NCBI GenBank assembly: GCA_938040095.1
Contig: CALHXF010000032.1
Span: 1-46,745, forward strand
Direction: 5' to 3'
Length of the DNA: 46,745 nt
Source: an uncultured Caulobacterales bacterium
GTDB lineage: Bacteria; Pseudomonadota; Alphaproteobacteria; Caulobacterales; Maricaulaceae
Shown: positions 17,883-28,440 of the stretch, piece by piece
How the letters are laid out: each line of letters starts with the position of its first letter
Position numbering within the stretch: position 1 is the first letter of the stretch
The notes under the pieces: generated by a model
What the model was told of the DNA's origin: nothing
The model's input: the letters and a program-made list of their open reading frames with translations, nothing else
The model's database searches: none
Made by a program: the position numbers and the translations under genes

Positions 17883-19430
17883 ATGGTTGACGATCACACA
17901 ACAACATCAGCGCATACAACTGATGAAACGGATGCCACAAAGGGGGGGGGAGCAGTTGAAGCAGGCTCTGTTTTTGTTCCTGTTGAACCTTTTGAAATCG
18001 TAGTTTTCGGTGGAACCGGCGACCTTGCAAGGCGTAAGCTTATTCCGTCACTCTATCACCGATTTTGTGATGGCCAAATTCCAAAAGAATCCCGCATCAT
18101 AGGTGCATCACGTTCGTCCTTAAGCCGGGATGAGTATCTCAAACTTATCAGAAAATCATATCTTGAATTTGTTGGTAAAAAAGGTTTCTCCGAAACGAAA
18201 TGGCAGAGCTTTTGTGAGATCATCGACTATGCGGTTGTTGATGTCACGAAAGATAGTGACTGGGGCGGTTTAGGTGAAAAACTTGACGCATCTGAGTCGC
18301 TTATACGTGTCTTCTATTTGGCAATGCCTCCTGCTCTGTTTTCAGACATTTGCAACGGATTGAAAAAAGCTGGACTCGCGCACAAGGAAAGTCGCGTCGT
18401 TTTAGAGAAGCCGTTAGGTCGTGATTTTAAATCTGCCGACGCTATCAATGAAGCTGTTGGACAGGTTTTTTCAGAAAAACGAATTTACCGAATTGATCAT
18501 TTTCTAGGCAAAGAAACTGTACAAAACTTACTTGTCCTGAGGTTTGGCAATGTCTTGCTTGAGCCGCTTTGGAATCGAGATTCCATTGAGCATATTGAAA
18601 TTACCGTTGCCGAAGATATCGGCGCAGGTGGACGTGGCGCCTATTATGACAAATCTGGCGCGTTACGGGATATGGTGCAAAACCATCTCCTGCAGTTGCT
18701 TTGCCTCACCATGATGGAGCCTCCTGGATCGACGGACGCTGATGATTTACGGCTTGAGAAAATTAAAGTTCTTAGAGCGTTAGCCCCCATTGACGCTTCC
18801 AACGTGAAGCAGAAAACTGTTCGCGGCCAATATGTCAAAGGTAAAGTTGATGGCGTGGCTGTGCCAGATTATTTGACGGATGTTGACGTCGAAGAAAGTG
18901 TGGCTGAAACATATATCGCGATTAATGCAGAGGTGAATAATTGGCGTTGGGCTGGCGTTCCAATCTATATCAGAACAGGCAAGCGAATGCAGGCAAGACG
19001 ATCTGAGATTGTCGTTCAATTTAAACCTGTTCCGCATTCTGTGTTTGGGCCCGGAATTAAAGTAAATCCCAATAAGCTTGTCATCCGCTTGCAGCCAGAT
19101 GAAGCTGTAAACCTTTGGATGGAAATTAAAGAACCAGGTGCCGGTGGCCTCAGGTTGAAAACCTTACCTCTGAATCTGTCCTATGCCGATAATTTCACCG
19201 TGCGCTATCCTGATGCTTATGAACGGCTGCTCATGGATGTTGTGCGGGGTCGCCTTTCGCTCTTTATGCGTCGCGATGAAGTTGAAGCTGCATGGCGTTG
19301 GTGTGACGGCATTTTGGAGGCTTGGGATGAGGTCGATCAGAGCGTGGCTTACTATCCTGCGGGTTCGGACGGTCCAGAAGAAGCCAAACGCATGCTTGCC
19401 AGACAAGATGATGTTTGGTCCGAAAGTTGA
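17883..19430 (+). CDS. zwf: Glucose-6-phosphate 1-dehydrogenase
   Basis: VVFGGTGDLARRKLIPSLY, RIDHFLGKETVQNLLVLRFGN, GAYYDKSGALRDMVQNHLLQLL. Confidence 0.97.
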   Translation: MVDDHTTTSAHTTDETDATKGGGAVEAGSVFVPVEPFEIVVFGGTGDLARRKLIPSLYHRFCDGQIPKESRIIGASRSSLSRDEYLKLIRKSYLEFVGKKGFSETKWQSFCEIIDYAVVDVTKDSDWGGLGEKLDASESLIRVFYLAMPPALFSDICNGLKKAGLAHKESRVVLEKPLGRDFKSADAINEAVGQVFSEKRIYRIDHFLGKETVQNLLVLRFGNVLLEPLWNRDSIEHIEITVAEDIGAGGRGAYYDKSGALRDMVQNHLLQLLCLTMMEPPGSTDADDLRLEKIKVLRALAPIDASNVKQKTVRGQYVKGKVDGVAVPDYLTDVDVEESVAETYIAINAEVNNWRWAGVPIYIRTGKRMQARRSEIVVQFKPVPHSVFGPGIKVNPNKLVIRLQPDEAVNLWMEIKEPGAGGLRLKTLPLNLSYADNFTVRYPDAYERLLMDVVRGRLSLFMRRDEVEAAWRWCDGILEAWDEVDQSVAYYPAGSDGPEEAKRMLARQDDVWSES

Positions 19431-20140
19431 TGCAAACACGTCAGATTATATCAGATCAAGGTGACGCTATTGTTGACGCGTCCAATGCTATCGCAGGTGT
19501 TTTGAGGCAAGCCTTGGAAACCCGTGGATGCGCGAGTTTGATGGTAAGTGGGGGGAGTTCGCCCAAGCCTGTTTATAACTTACTCTCAAAGGCTGATTTG
19601 GACTGGTCCAAAATAACAGTAAGTTTGGTTGATGAGCGTTGGGTGGACCCAGGGCAGGCGGGATCAAACGAGGATTTTATCCGCGAAAACCTCATCCAAA
19701 ATAAAGCTAAAAGCGCATCTTTCTTTGGCTTGAAAACGCCTCATTCGACGGTCGCTGATGGACTGAACGACGCAGAAGCACGGTTTGAGAACATAAAAAA
19801 GCCATTTGATGTGTGTGTGATGGGAATGGGCGGGGATGGACATACGGCGTCTTGGTTCCCAAATTCAGGTGGTCTTGAATCAGCGCTGTCTTTGAAGAAT
19901 GAAAATGTTCTGTGTGAAATTGATGCGGCAGGTTGCCCCGTGGCGGGTGAGCATACGACACGTATTTCCCTGACTTTGAAAGCCGTTCTTGATGCACATG
20001 CCATCATTTTATTTATTCCAAGCGCAGAAAAACGCGCTGTATTTGATGCGGCTTCTGAACAATACGTTAATGATGCGCCTGTGAAAGCTCTGCTACAAGC
20101 TGGTGCGAAACTTCATGTCTTTACGAGTCCCACAACATGA
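19415..20140 (+). CDS. pgl: 6-phosphogluconolactonase (DevB type)
   Basis: LMVSGGSSPKPVYNLLS, LVDERWVDP, VMGMGGDGHTASWFP. Confidence 0.95.
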   Translation: MVRKLMQTRQIISDQGDAIVDASNAIAGVLRQALETRGCASLMVSGGSSPKPVYNLLSKADLDWSKITVSLVDERWVDPGQAGSNEDFIRENLIQNKAKSASFFGLKTPHSTVADGLNDAEARFENIKKPFDVCVMGMGGDGHTASWFPNSGGLESALSLKNENVLCEIDAAGCPVAGEHTTRISLTLKAVLDAHAIILFIPSAEKRAVFDAASEQYVNDAPVKALLQAGAKLHVFTSPTT

Positions 20141-21987
20141 CCCACCCTATCATTAAAGACATAACCGCTCGTATTACGGAACGCTCCAAAACAAGTCGCG
20201 CTGGATATTTGGCGGCATGCGAAATGCAGATGCGGGAAGGGCCTCGCAGGAGACGGCTTTCCGAAGGAAATGTTGCTCATGCGTCTGCAGGCTGCGCTGT
20301 ACTAGAAAAAACGGAATTACTTGGGGCTAAATGGGCAAATATCGGCATCGTAACGGCTTATAATGATATGTTGTCTGCGCATGCTCCATTTGAAAAATTC
20401 CCAGAATTGATCAGACATGCGGCGCGTCGTAATGGCGCTACGGCGCAAGTTGCTGGCGGCGTTCCTGCGATGTGTGATGGGGTGACTCAGGGCCGCGATG
20501 GCATGGAACTCTCGCTTTTTTCTCGCGATAATATTGCGCAGGGTGCCGCGATTGCGTTGTCTCATGATATGTTTGATGCGGCAATTCACTTGGGCGTCTG
20601 CGATAAAATCGTACCAGGCCTCATGATTGCAGCATTACGATTTGGGTGGATACCTCAGATTTTCGCGCCAGCAGGTCCGATGCCATCGGGCATTCCTAAT
20701 CCTGAAAAAGCGCGAGTGCGGCAGGCGTTTGCAGCAGGAGAGGCAACACGTGCGGAACTTCTTGCTGTTGAAGCCGCGAGTTACCACGCCCCAGGAACCT
20801 GCACGTTTTATGGGACAGCCAATACAAATCAAATGCTCATGGAAGTCATGGGGATGCAATTACCGGGCTCTAGTTTTGTGCATCCAAACACACCTCTGCG
20901 CGATGCCTTAACGGCCCAAGCTGTTCGTCGTGCGACACAAATCACGAATATGGCTAAGGGTAAAGATGCCGCCTTCACACCTACTTGTAAGGTGATCTCG
21001 GAGAAAAGCATTGTGAATGGTATCGTTGGCTTGATGGCAACCGGGGGGTCGACTAATCTGACGATCCATATGGCAGCCATCGCACGTTCAGCAGGGATAC
21101 TTATCAATTGGGATGACTATGCTGCGATCAGTGCGGCTGTGCCATTGATCTGCAAAATATACCCAAATGGTATTATGGACGTAAATCACTTCCATGCGGC
21201 AGGCGGTATGGCTTACTTGATAGGTGAGCTCCTGAGTGAAGGCTTATTGCAAGGGGATGTTACAACGGTGGCTGGCGGAAATGGGTTGCATGCCTATAAG
21301 CAAGAGCCTGTCAAAAATATGCATCTTGAGGCAGACAGTGTAATCTGGAGAGATGGCCCAACGAAAAGCCTTGATCCTGAAATACTCACTACTGTTAAAG
21401 CGCCCGTTCGCGATGATGGCGGCCTTGCCGTGATGACGGGAAACCTCGGTCGCGCTGTCATGAAAATTTCAGCGGTCCAGCCTGAAAATTGGTTTGTGGA
21501 AGCGCCTGCTATTGTCATTGATGATCAGAATGAATTGATCACGATGCATAAAGCCGGTGAATTGGAACGAGATTTTGTTGTTGTTTTGCGGTTTCAAGGT
21601 CCTCGGGCAAATGGGATGCCGGAACTTCATAAATTGACTCCGATTTTAGGTCTCCAACAGGACAAAGGTTATCGCGTTGCGATGGTAACGGATGGCCGAA
21701 TGTCAGGGGCGTCGGGCAAAGTGCCTGCCGCTATCCACCTCCATCCAGAGGCCCTCATGGGCGGTCCGATTGCACGTGTTCAAACCGGAGATCTTATCCG
21801 TTTGGATCCTGCTAATAATACAGTTGAGGTCGTCGGGCAGGACATATCTGAACGTGAGGCCGCAAACCAACCTCCACAGCCTCAGCTGGCCGCCTTAGGT
21901 ATGAATATGTTTGCAGCACAACGTGCTAATGCGAGCGATGCGGAAAGTGGAGCGTCTACATTGGGTGATATGCCGTGGTTCACTTGA
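20137..21987 (+). CDS. edd: Phosphogluconate dehydratase
   Basis: IlvD/Edd family: [83 protein letters not shown]. Confidence 0.96.
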   Translation: MTHPIIKDITARITERSKTSRAGYLAACEMQMREGPRRRRLSEGNVAHASAGCAVLEKTELLGAKWANIGIVTAYNDMLSAHAPFEKFPELIRHAARRNGATAQVAGGVPAMCDGVTQGRDGMELSLFSRDNIAQGAAIALSHDMFDAAIHLGVCDKIVPGLMIAALRFGWIPQIFAPAGPMPSGIPNPEKARVRQAFAAGEATRAELLAVEAASYHAPGTCTFYGTANTNQMLMEVMGMQLPGSSFVHPNTPLRDALTAQAVRRATQITNMAKGKDAAFTPTCKVISEKSIVNGIVGLMATGGSTNLTIHMAAIARSAGILINWDDYAAISAAVPLICKIYPNGIMDVNHFHAAGGMAYLIGELLSEGLLQGDVTTVAGGNGLHAYKQEPVKNMHLEADSVIWRDGPTKSLDPEILTTVKAPVRDDGGLAVMTGNLGRAVMKISAVQPENWFVEAPAIVIDDQNELITMHKAGELERDFVVVLRFQGPRANGMPELHKLTPILGLQQDKGYRVAMVTDGRMSGASGKVPAAIHLHPEALMGGPIARVQTGDLIRLDPANNTVEVVGQDISEREAANQPPQPQLAALGMNMFAAQRANASDAESGASTLGDMPWFT

Positions 21988-22982
21988 TGGAAATGCCAAC
22001 TTCACAATCTGTTGATATGTCCGAAGAGTTGACCTTGGTCGGGGACGTCGGAGGTACGAATTGTCGTTTGGCATTGGCCCAACGTACTGCGTCAGGAAAC
22101 ATCGAGTTGCATCATTCCGAGCGTTATGCCGTCGCTGAATATGCGCATTTCAATGACGTTGTTGCGAGTTACTTGGAAAAATACGGTATACGGGCCCAAC
22201 GTGGCGCCTTTGCTTTTGCAGGTCCGAAATTTGATGACGAAATTCGGATGACAAATGTTAACTGGATCGTGTCTGAAGAGGAATTACGGCGGACATTTGC
22301 CTTAGAAACGGCTGTCGTCCTGAACGATTTTGTCGCTATGGCGAATGGAGCGACTGTTATCCCCGATGACGGTTTCGAGGTGTTGATACCAGGCAAGGTG
22401 AATTATAATAAGCCTGTTGCGGTTTTAGGTCCTGGAACGGGAATGGGCTTATCTTGCATTTTACCTGGCCGTCCCTTGCGCATTATTCCGACCGAGGGCG
22501 GTCATACAGCCTTTGCTCCAGGTAATGAATTAGAACGAGATGTGCTGGGATATTGGTCCAAGCGCCTGCCATTCGTATCTGCCGAGGCATTGATATCTGG
22601 GCCGGGGCTCGTGCGATTGCATACCGCCATTTGTGCAATTATGGATGCACCATCAAATGATTTGACGGCACCTGAAATCGTCTCTGCTGCGGAGTTGGAC
22701 AGTTCTTCAACCGCCCGAGTTACGGTTACACATTTTTGCTCAATGTTGGGTGGGTTCGCGGGCAACGCAGCCGTGACTCAAGGTGCATCTGGTGGCGTTG
22801 TTATTGGGGGAGGGGTCTCTCGCCATATCGCGCCCTTCATTGCTCAGTCAGATTTTATAGAACGTTTCAAAAACCGTGGCCCAGGAAGCTGGTATGTCAA
22901 AGACATACCCGTGCGACTGATCCGCGCCGACTTTGTGCCATTATATGGTGCAGCTGCTATGGTTCTCGATGCTCCACATTAA
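21975..22982 (+). CDS. glk: Glucokinase
   Basis: LVGDVGGTNCRLALAQ ATP-binding motif, LNDFVAMANG, GPGTGMGLS, TEGGHTAFAP. Confidence 0.94.
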   Translation: MVHLMEMPTSQSVDMSEELTLVGDVGGTNCRLALAQRTASGNIELHHSERYAVAEYAHFNDVVASYLEKYGIRAQRGAFAFAGPKFDDEIRMTNVNWIVSEEELRRTFALETAVVLNDFVAMANGATVIPDDGFEVLIPGKVNYNKPVAVLGPGTGMGLSCILPGRPLRIIPTEGGHTAFAPGNELERDVLGYWSKRLPFVSAEALISGPGLVRLHTAICAIMDAPSNDLTAPEIVSAAELDSSSTARVTVTHFCSMLGGFAGNAAVTQGASGGVVIGGGVSRHIAPFIAQSDFIERFKNRGPGSWYVKDIPVRLIRADFVPLYGAAAMVLDAPH

Positions 22983-22993
22983 AGGATGTCACT

Positions 22994-24028
22994 ATGCATA
23001 GATTGACTAAGGCTTTGACGTTTGCGGCTGTTTTGTTGTCCGCTTGTTCTGGTGCGATGCCCGTTGGCGAACCTAATCTTGACGTTCAATTTGAAACGGT
23101 AGGGTCAATTGAGACATCTCGTCCTGACCTCATTAGCGCGTCGGCCAAAATCGAAACTCTTGGTGGAAATTTTGGGTGGTCCGAAGGGCCCGTCTGGGTC
23201 GAAAAACTTGATGCTGTTCTTTTCACGGATGTTCCAGGTAATGCGATTTGGAAGTATAAAGACGGAGAAGGTCTGACAGAGTATATGTCTCCTGCGGGAG
23301 CGGTGCCTCCGCTGCCTGAATATACATCCAGTGCAGGGGCAAACGGATTGATCATGTTGGATGAAGATCACATTATTGTACCCGATCACGGGAATAGAGC
23401 GCTTTGGAAGCAGAACGTGATGAGCCAAGACAGAACGCTCTTGGCGGATAAGTTCGAAGGTAAACGCCTCAATAGTCCAAATGATGCAGCGCTACACAGT
23501 TCCGGGATAATTTTCTTCACTGACCCACCATATGGATTGAAGGGGCAAGACGACAGCGAGGCCAAAGAACTCGATTTTAATGCCGTCTTCGCGCTCTATC
23601 CTGATGGCAGCCTTACGGTCGTTGACGACAGTTTGTCTCGACCAAATGGCGTGATCTTATCACCCGACGAGAAAACGCTTTATGTAGCTAATTCTGACCC
23701 CGCGACGGCAAATTGGACCGCCTACGACGTTTCCGCCGATGGCACAGTGTCCAATTCACGGGTGATTGCTGAGGCTTTTCAGGACTTAGCTGCTGGCTTG
23801 CAAGGAAATCCTGATGGTATGGCAATGGCGGAAGACGGTTCCATCTTTGCGACAGGCCCAGGTGGTGTCTGGTTATTGTCGCCTTCAGGTGAAAAACTGG
23901 GCGTGATTTCCACAGGCGCCTCTATCGCGAATGTGACGTTTGGTGGGGCGGACGGACGCGACCTTTATATGACATCACATAGTTTTTTGGCGCGAACGCG
24001 GACAAAAATTAAAGGTCATGGATTTTAA
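22994..24028 (+). CDS. SMP-30/gluconolactonase/LRE family lipoprotein
   Basis: GWSEGPVW, FTDVPGNAIWKY, NSPNDAALHSSGIIFFTDPPYGL, RPNGVILSPDEKTLYVANSD; lipobox LLSACSG. ATG 22994 is the likely start, not 22736. Confidence 0.88.
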   Translation: MHRLTKALTFAAVLLSACSGAMPVGEPNLDVQFETVGSIETSRPDLISASAKIETLGGNFGWSEGPVWVEKLDAVLFTDVPGNAIWKYKDGEGLTEYMSPAGAVPPLPEYTSSAGANGLIMLDEDHIIVPDHGNRALWKQNVMSQDRTLLADKFEGKRLNSPNDAALHSSGIIFFTDPPYGLKGQDDSEAKELDFNAVFALYPDGSLTVVDDSLSRPNGVILSPDEKTLYVANSDPATANWTAYDVSADGTVSNSRVIAEAFQDLAAGLQGNPDGMAMAEDGSIFATGPGGVWLLSPSGEKLGVISTGASIANVTFGGADGRDLYMTSHSFLARTRTKIKGHGF

Positions 24029-24076
24029 GGCTAGACTCTTTGAGACAAGCTACCGCAATCTCGTCGACTTAAACCG

Positions 24077-25957
24077 CTAAGTTGACAATTCTGCGCCTTG
24101 CTCAAATTGGATATTTGCCAATCTTGCGTAAAGGCCGTCTTTGGCTTTGAGTTCAGCATGCGTACCTACTTCGACAATCTGACCGTCCTCCAAAACGACG
24201 ATTTTATCAGCCTTGAGGACTGTCGAAAGACGATGAGCAATGACTACGGTCGTCCGATTTTTTGACGCCATCTCAAAAGCTTTCTGCACGGCTTGTTCTG
24301 ACTCTGAATCTAACGCAGACGTCGCTTCGTCGAGAAGAAGGATCGGCGCATTTCTCAATACAGCGCGTGCGATTGCAATCCGTTGACGTTGTCCTCCCGA
24401 AAGCATGGTGCCCTGTTCACCAAGGTCTGTGTCATATCCATTGGGTAGTGCCGTGATGAAGTCATGCGCATAGGCAGACTTCGCGGCCGACATAACTTCA
24501 TGCCGCGTTGCACCTGCTCGACCGTAACAAATGTTTTCATAGGCAGTGCCTGAGAAGAGGGGCGCGCTTTGTTGAACGACGGCGATATGAGAACGCAAAT
24601 TTTCTGGAGCAAAGTCTTTGATGTCAGTTCCATCCAAACGAATGGAACCCGACTGAACATCATAGAAACGCAGAAGAAGTTGAAAAATTGTCGACTTACC
24701 AGCGCCACTGGGGCCAACGACGGCAATCGTTTCACCTGATTGTATGTCTAGGTTTAACGCTGTCAAAGCGGGTTGGTCGGGACGCGTTGGATAGGTGAAA
24801 TTGACATCATCAAAAGATAAGTTGCCGCTAATGCTCTCGCGCAGGACAGGGTTAGGTGGTGCCGTGATAATCGGGTTTTCGTCAAGAATTTCGACTAACC
24901 TATCGGCGGCACCTGCTGCCCGAAGCAAGTTTGTGAATGTCTCTGTTAAAGAACTAGCGCCCGCAATGGCCAAGACAGCTAAGAGGACAAATGCACCAAT
25001 GTCCCCCGCCGTTATTTTTCCATTTAAGACGAGCCAGGCTCCGTAATTCAGAATGCCAATAATACCGAGCAACGCGATCACCATCATGAGAGCGGTGAGC
25101 GCGGATTGAATTAAAATACGTTTACGTTGCGATCCAAAGCTAGATTCTATCTCTGTTCCGAATTCATCTCGTTCGAAAGCTTCTTGGGTATACGCTTGTA
25201 CGGTCTGGATACTGCTCAGGGCTTCGCCTGCACGTGCTGAGGCTCCCGCTAAATGATCTTGGCTTTCCCTTGAGTGTTTCTTGATTTTCTTGCCTGTTAG
25301 GACGAGCGGGAGGATCATAGCGGGCGCAATAGCTAAAACCATCAAGGCGAGTTTCCATGACAGGAAGAACATCATGAAGAGCGCGCCAATGATTTGAGCG
25401 ATAGACCGCAATGCAAAACTCACCGATCCCGTGATCACCGTTTCTACAAGAGTCGTGTCAGTGGTTAGTCGCGAAAGAACCTCGCCCGTTCGCACCCGTT
25501 CGAAATAAGTCGGCGATAAATACGTTAACTGATCGAAGACAGCCTTGCGTACGTCTGCAATCACGCGTTGCCCTAAATTCGTTATGAAAAAGAACCGAAG
25601 TGCTCCCGTAATGGCGAATAGGATCGCGAAGACACCTGCAAAGATAAAATAGCGATTGAGCGAACCGTCTTGCTCGCTAGAGACATATCCGCAGATGGAT
25701 ATGGCGGCGTTACCATCGCCGAAACCGCAATCAATGATGAGCTTCAAAATCCACGGCATTGTAAGACTACCCAGCGCGGATAAAGTCAGAAAAAGTAAAA
25801 ACGCAAAAAGTTGACCCGGATAACGGCTGATAAATGGCCAGAGTTTCGCGAGAGGTCGCAGCGAACGCGCTTTGTTACGTCCTGCTTTGTCCTGATCAAC
25901 TTTAGCGGTGAAAGCTGCGCCTGAACTGCGGGAAGGGTCTGTTGAAGTGTTTGCCAT
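24077..25957 (-). CDS. ABC transporter, fused permease/ATPase (MsbA/LmrA-like exporter)
   Basis: Walker A VGPSGAGKST, signature LSGGQRQRIAIARAVL, Walker B ILLLDEATSALD, H-loop IAHRLST. ATG 25957 (MANTSTDPS) preferred. Confidence 0.94.
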   Translation of the reverse strand: MANTSTDPSRSSGAAFTAKVDQDKAGRNKARSLRPLAKLWPFISRYPGQLFAFLLFLTLSALGSLTMPWILKLIIDCGFGDGNAAISICGYVSSEQDGSLNRYFIFAGVFAILFAITGALRFFFITNLGQRVIADVRKAVFDQLTYLSPTYFERVRTGEVLSRLTTDTTLVETVITGSVSFALRSIAQIIGALFMMFFLSWKLALMVLAIAPAMILPLVLTGKKIKKHSRESQDHLAGASARAGEALSSIQTVQAYTQEAFERDEFGTEIESSFGSQRKRILIQSALTALMMVIALLGIIGILNYGAWLVLNGKITAGDIGAFVLLAVLAIAGASSLTETFTNLLRAAGAADRLVEILDENPIITAPPNPVLRESISGNLSFDDVNFTYPTRPDQPALTALNLDIQSGETIAVVGPSGAGKSTIFQLLLRFYDVQSGSIRLDGTDIKDFAPENLRSHIAVVQQSAPLFSGTAYENICYGRAGATRHEVMSAAKSAYAHDFITALPNGYDTDLGEQGTMLSGGQRQRIAIARAVLRNAPILLLDEATSALDSESEQAVQKAFEMASKNRTTVVIAHRLSTVLKADKIVVLEDGQIVEVGTHAELKAKDGLYARLANIQFEQGAELST

Positions 25958-26058
25958 ATCACGCGCGCTATCGCACTTTGTCGGGCAGGTGTAAAAGACT
26001 GATTGTGCCTTGTGCAGAGTGACTTGCACCGCACGTCAAACCGCGCCAAACGCCCCTT

Positions 26059-27852
26059 ATGCCTACACCTCTAGACGTTCTCTCAAACCAATTCGGGCAT
26101 AACGCCTTTCGGCCCGGTCAAGCCGACATCGTCGATTATATTTTGGAAGGCCAAAATGTCCTTGCCGTGATGCCGACAGGGGCAGGTAAATCGATTTGTT
26201 ATCAGGTACCCAGTCAATTGCTTGAAGGGCCAACTGTTGTCATTTCCCCGCTCGTTGCATTGATGGATAACCAAGCCGCTGGACTGCGCGCGAATGGTGT
26301 TGCGGTGGCGTCAATTCACTCGGGCCAATCGAGAGAAGAAAATGTCGCGCAATGGAAAGAGATTGCGAGTGGACGCGCAAAACTACTTTACCTTTCACCT
26401 GAACGCCTCATGCAATCGCGTATGCTATCAGCGATGCGGGCACTAAATCCCGCTTTATTTGTGGTCGACGAAGCCCATTGTGTTTCGAAATGGGGGCCTG
26501 CTTTTCGCCCGGAGTATGGCGAACTTGGGCAGTTGAAAGACATGTTCCCTGATGCCCGTATTGCAGCCTTCACAGCAACAGCAGATGAGGCGACCCGGAA
26601 GGACATTGCAGCGCAATTATTCAACGGCCAAGGTAAAACCATTGTGCATGGCTTTGACCGTCCGAACCTTAACCTAACTGTTGCGCCACTCTCTAACCGC
26701 ACAAATCAACTGTTGGAATGGATGGAGACACAACGCGGTGAGTGCGGCATCGTCTATTGCCTGTCGCGTAAAAACACCGAGAAATACGCCCAAATATTGC
26801 GAGATAAAGGTTATAATGCTTTGCCTTATCATGCAGGGCTTTCGTCTGAGGAACGGTTTGAGAACCAAGAACGGTTTTTGGCGGAACCCGCTATTATAAT
26901 TGTCGCGACGATTGCGTTTGGGATGGGCATTGATAAGTCAAATGTACGTTTTGTCTATCACCTGAACTTACCCAGTTCTCTGGAAGCTTATTATCAAGAA
27001 ATTGGTCGAGCCGGGCGCGATGGTGCGCCGTCCGAAACAGGTATGATTTTCGCGTTAGATGATATTCGGATGCGGCGTCAGTTTATTTCCGATGATGGTT
27101 CCGACATTGATCACCAGATGCGTGAACACCGCAGACTGGATGCTTTGCTTGGGTATTGTGAAGCCGCAAAATGTCGTCGGCAAATTTTGATGACTTATTT
27201 TGGAGAAACGTCAGACCCTTGCGGGAATTGCGATGTCTGCCAAAATCCACCCGTGTTAATTGATGCAACCGACGCGGCCAAAGCGTTGTTCGGTGCCGTT
27301 GAACAAACAGGGCAACGTTTTGGCGCTGGTCATGTCATATCTGTTGCGCGGGGTGATGAAACCGATCGTGTTCTACAATTCGGACATCAGGACCTCCCTG
27401 CATTTGGACGAGCCAAACAACCGAAACCGTGGTTTCAAGGATTGCTAAGGCAAGCCGTTGCCTTGCGGTATTTGAATGTGAATATGGAAGCCTATGGGCG
27501 GTTAGAACTCCTTCCGAAAGCGCGCGCCGTCCTAGAAGGGGGGGAGCTATTTATGTGCAAAGACCCGGCCGTTAAGCGTAGTGGAGGTAAGAAGGTCATT
27601 CGCGCGTCAGATCGTCAAAAGGTCGATTTGAACTCTGGCGATACGGAATTACTATCTCGCTTAAAGGGCCTACGCATGGATTTTGCGCGTCAGCTCGGGA
27701 AGCCCGCCTTTGTCGTCTTTTCTGACGCAACCCTCATAGATATGGTTGCTCGAAAACCCTCAGACCGTGAAACTATGTTAGCGGTTAGTGGTGTCGGACC
27801 GAGTAAATATGACCGCTTTGGCGAAGCGTTTTTGTCAGAAATTGCAGGTTAG
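26059..27852 (+). CDS. recQ: ATP-dependent DNA helicase RecQ
   Basis: FRPGQADIVD, MPTGAGKSICYQVP, DEAHCVSKWG, ATIAFGMGIDKSNVRFVYH, YYQEIGRAGRDG, Zn motif (CRRQ...CGNCDVC), C-terminal HRDC-like region. Confidence 0.95.
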   Translation: MPTPLDVLSNQFGHNAFRPGQADIVDYILEGQNVLAVMPTGAGKSICYQVPSQLLEGPTVVISPLVALMDNQAAGLRANGVAVASIHSGQSREENVAQWKEIASGRAKLLYLSPERLMQSRMLSAMRALNPALFVVDEAHCVSKWGPAFRPEYGELGQLKDMFPDARIAAFTATADEATRKDIAAQLFNGQGKTIVHGFDRPNLNLTVAPLSNRTNQLLEWMETQRGECGIVYCLSRKNTEKYAQILRDKGYNALPYHAGLSSEERFENQERFLAEPAIIIVATIAFGMGIDKSNVRFVYHLNLPSSLEAYYQEIGRAGRDGAPSETGMIFALDDIRMRRQFISDDGSDIDHQMREHRRLDALLGYCEAAKCRRQILMTYFGETSDPCGNCDVCQNPPVLIDATDAAKALFGAVEQTGQRFGAGHVISVARGDETDRVLQFGHQDLPAFGRAKQPKPWFQGLLRQAVALRYLNVNMEAYGRLELLPKARAVLEGGELFMCKDPAVKRSGGKKVIRASDRQKVDLNSGDTELLSRLKGLRMDFARQLGKPAFVVFSDATLIDMVARKPSDRETMLAVSGVGPSKYDRFGEAFLSEIAG

Positions 27853-28382
27853 CTCGTTGTATCCAAACAGGAACTCGGTGCCCCAACAGCGTCAACGCCA
27901 GCTTTGAAGTCGAAATTGGGGCGGACGTCGGGCGCATAGTGAAATTCGAAAACAACGGCTTGCTCAACGGGCGTACCTTCGCGGGCTGCCGTTTTTTTAT
28001 CCGCGATATAGATAGGTGAGGCGAGGCCTGTTGACTGACTACATGTGGAATGGTCACCAGGGATTTGTGCAGCATCTCCAAACCGCGTTGTTACGTTCAT
28101 TGTACCGCTGCGGCGAACGGATACGTCTACGTCTCCAATGACGCCTTCTACTTCTACGCCAAATCCAGAATTGGATGCCACGAGAAACCTGGAAAGCCCG
28201 GGTTCTGCCGTTGGAATTTCGACGGCGGTTACAATAGGACGTACCTCAAAGACGACACGGTTTACGATTTGGGCCGCTGCGGGTAAGCTCGCGAGTTCCG
28301 CACAGACTACAGCCATCATAATATATCGTTTTTTTCCATCGAGCATGGTTAGGGCTTTGTTACGATTCTTCATGCGGTTCAC
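27849..28382 (-). CDS. Hypothetical secreted protein
   Basis: Signal peptide-like N-terminus ending SLPAAAQ; no recognised family; convergent with recQ, stops share TTAG. Confidence 0.7.
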   Translation of the reverse strand: MNRMKNRNKALTMLDGKKRYIMMAVVCAELASLPAAAQIVNRVVFEVRPIVTAVEIPTAEPGLSRFLVASNSGFGVEVEGVIGDVDVSVRRSGTMNVTTRFGDAAQIPGDHSTCSQSTGLASPIYIADKKTAAREGTPVEQAVVFEFHYAPDVRPNFDFKAGVDAVGAPSSCLDTTS

Positions 28383-28440
28383 ACTGCAATTGTCGTGCCG
28401 TACTTAGAAACTTGTTCTGATTCTTTCGTGATCGTTCTGC

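Noticed and set aside
22736-22993. N-terminal extension of the SMP-30 ORF
   Set aside because: Overlaps glk out of frame; a signal peptide starts at ATG 22994.
27535-27547. 7-G run in recQ (GAAGGGGGGGAG) as a phase-variable tract
   Set aside because: Shorter than usual contingency tracts and well inside the gene; noted only as weaker than the zwf 9-G run.
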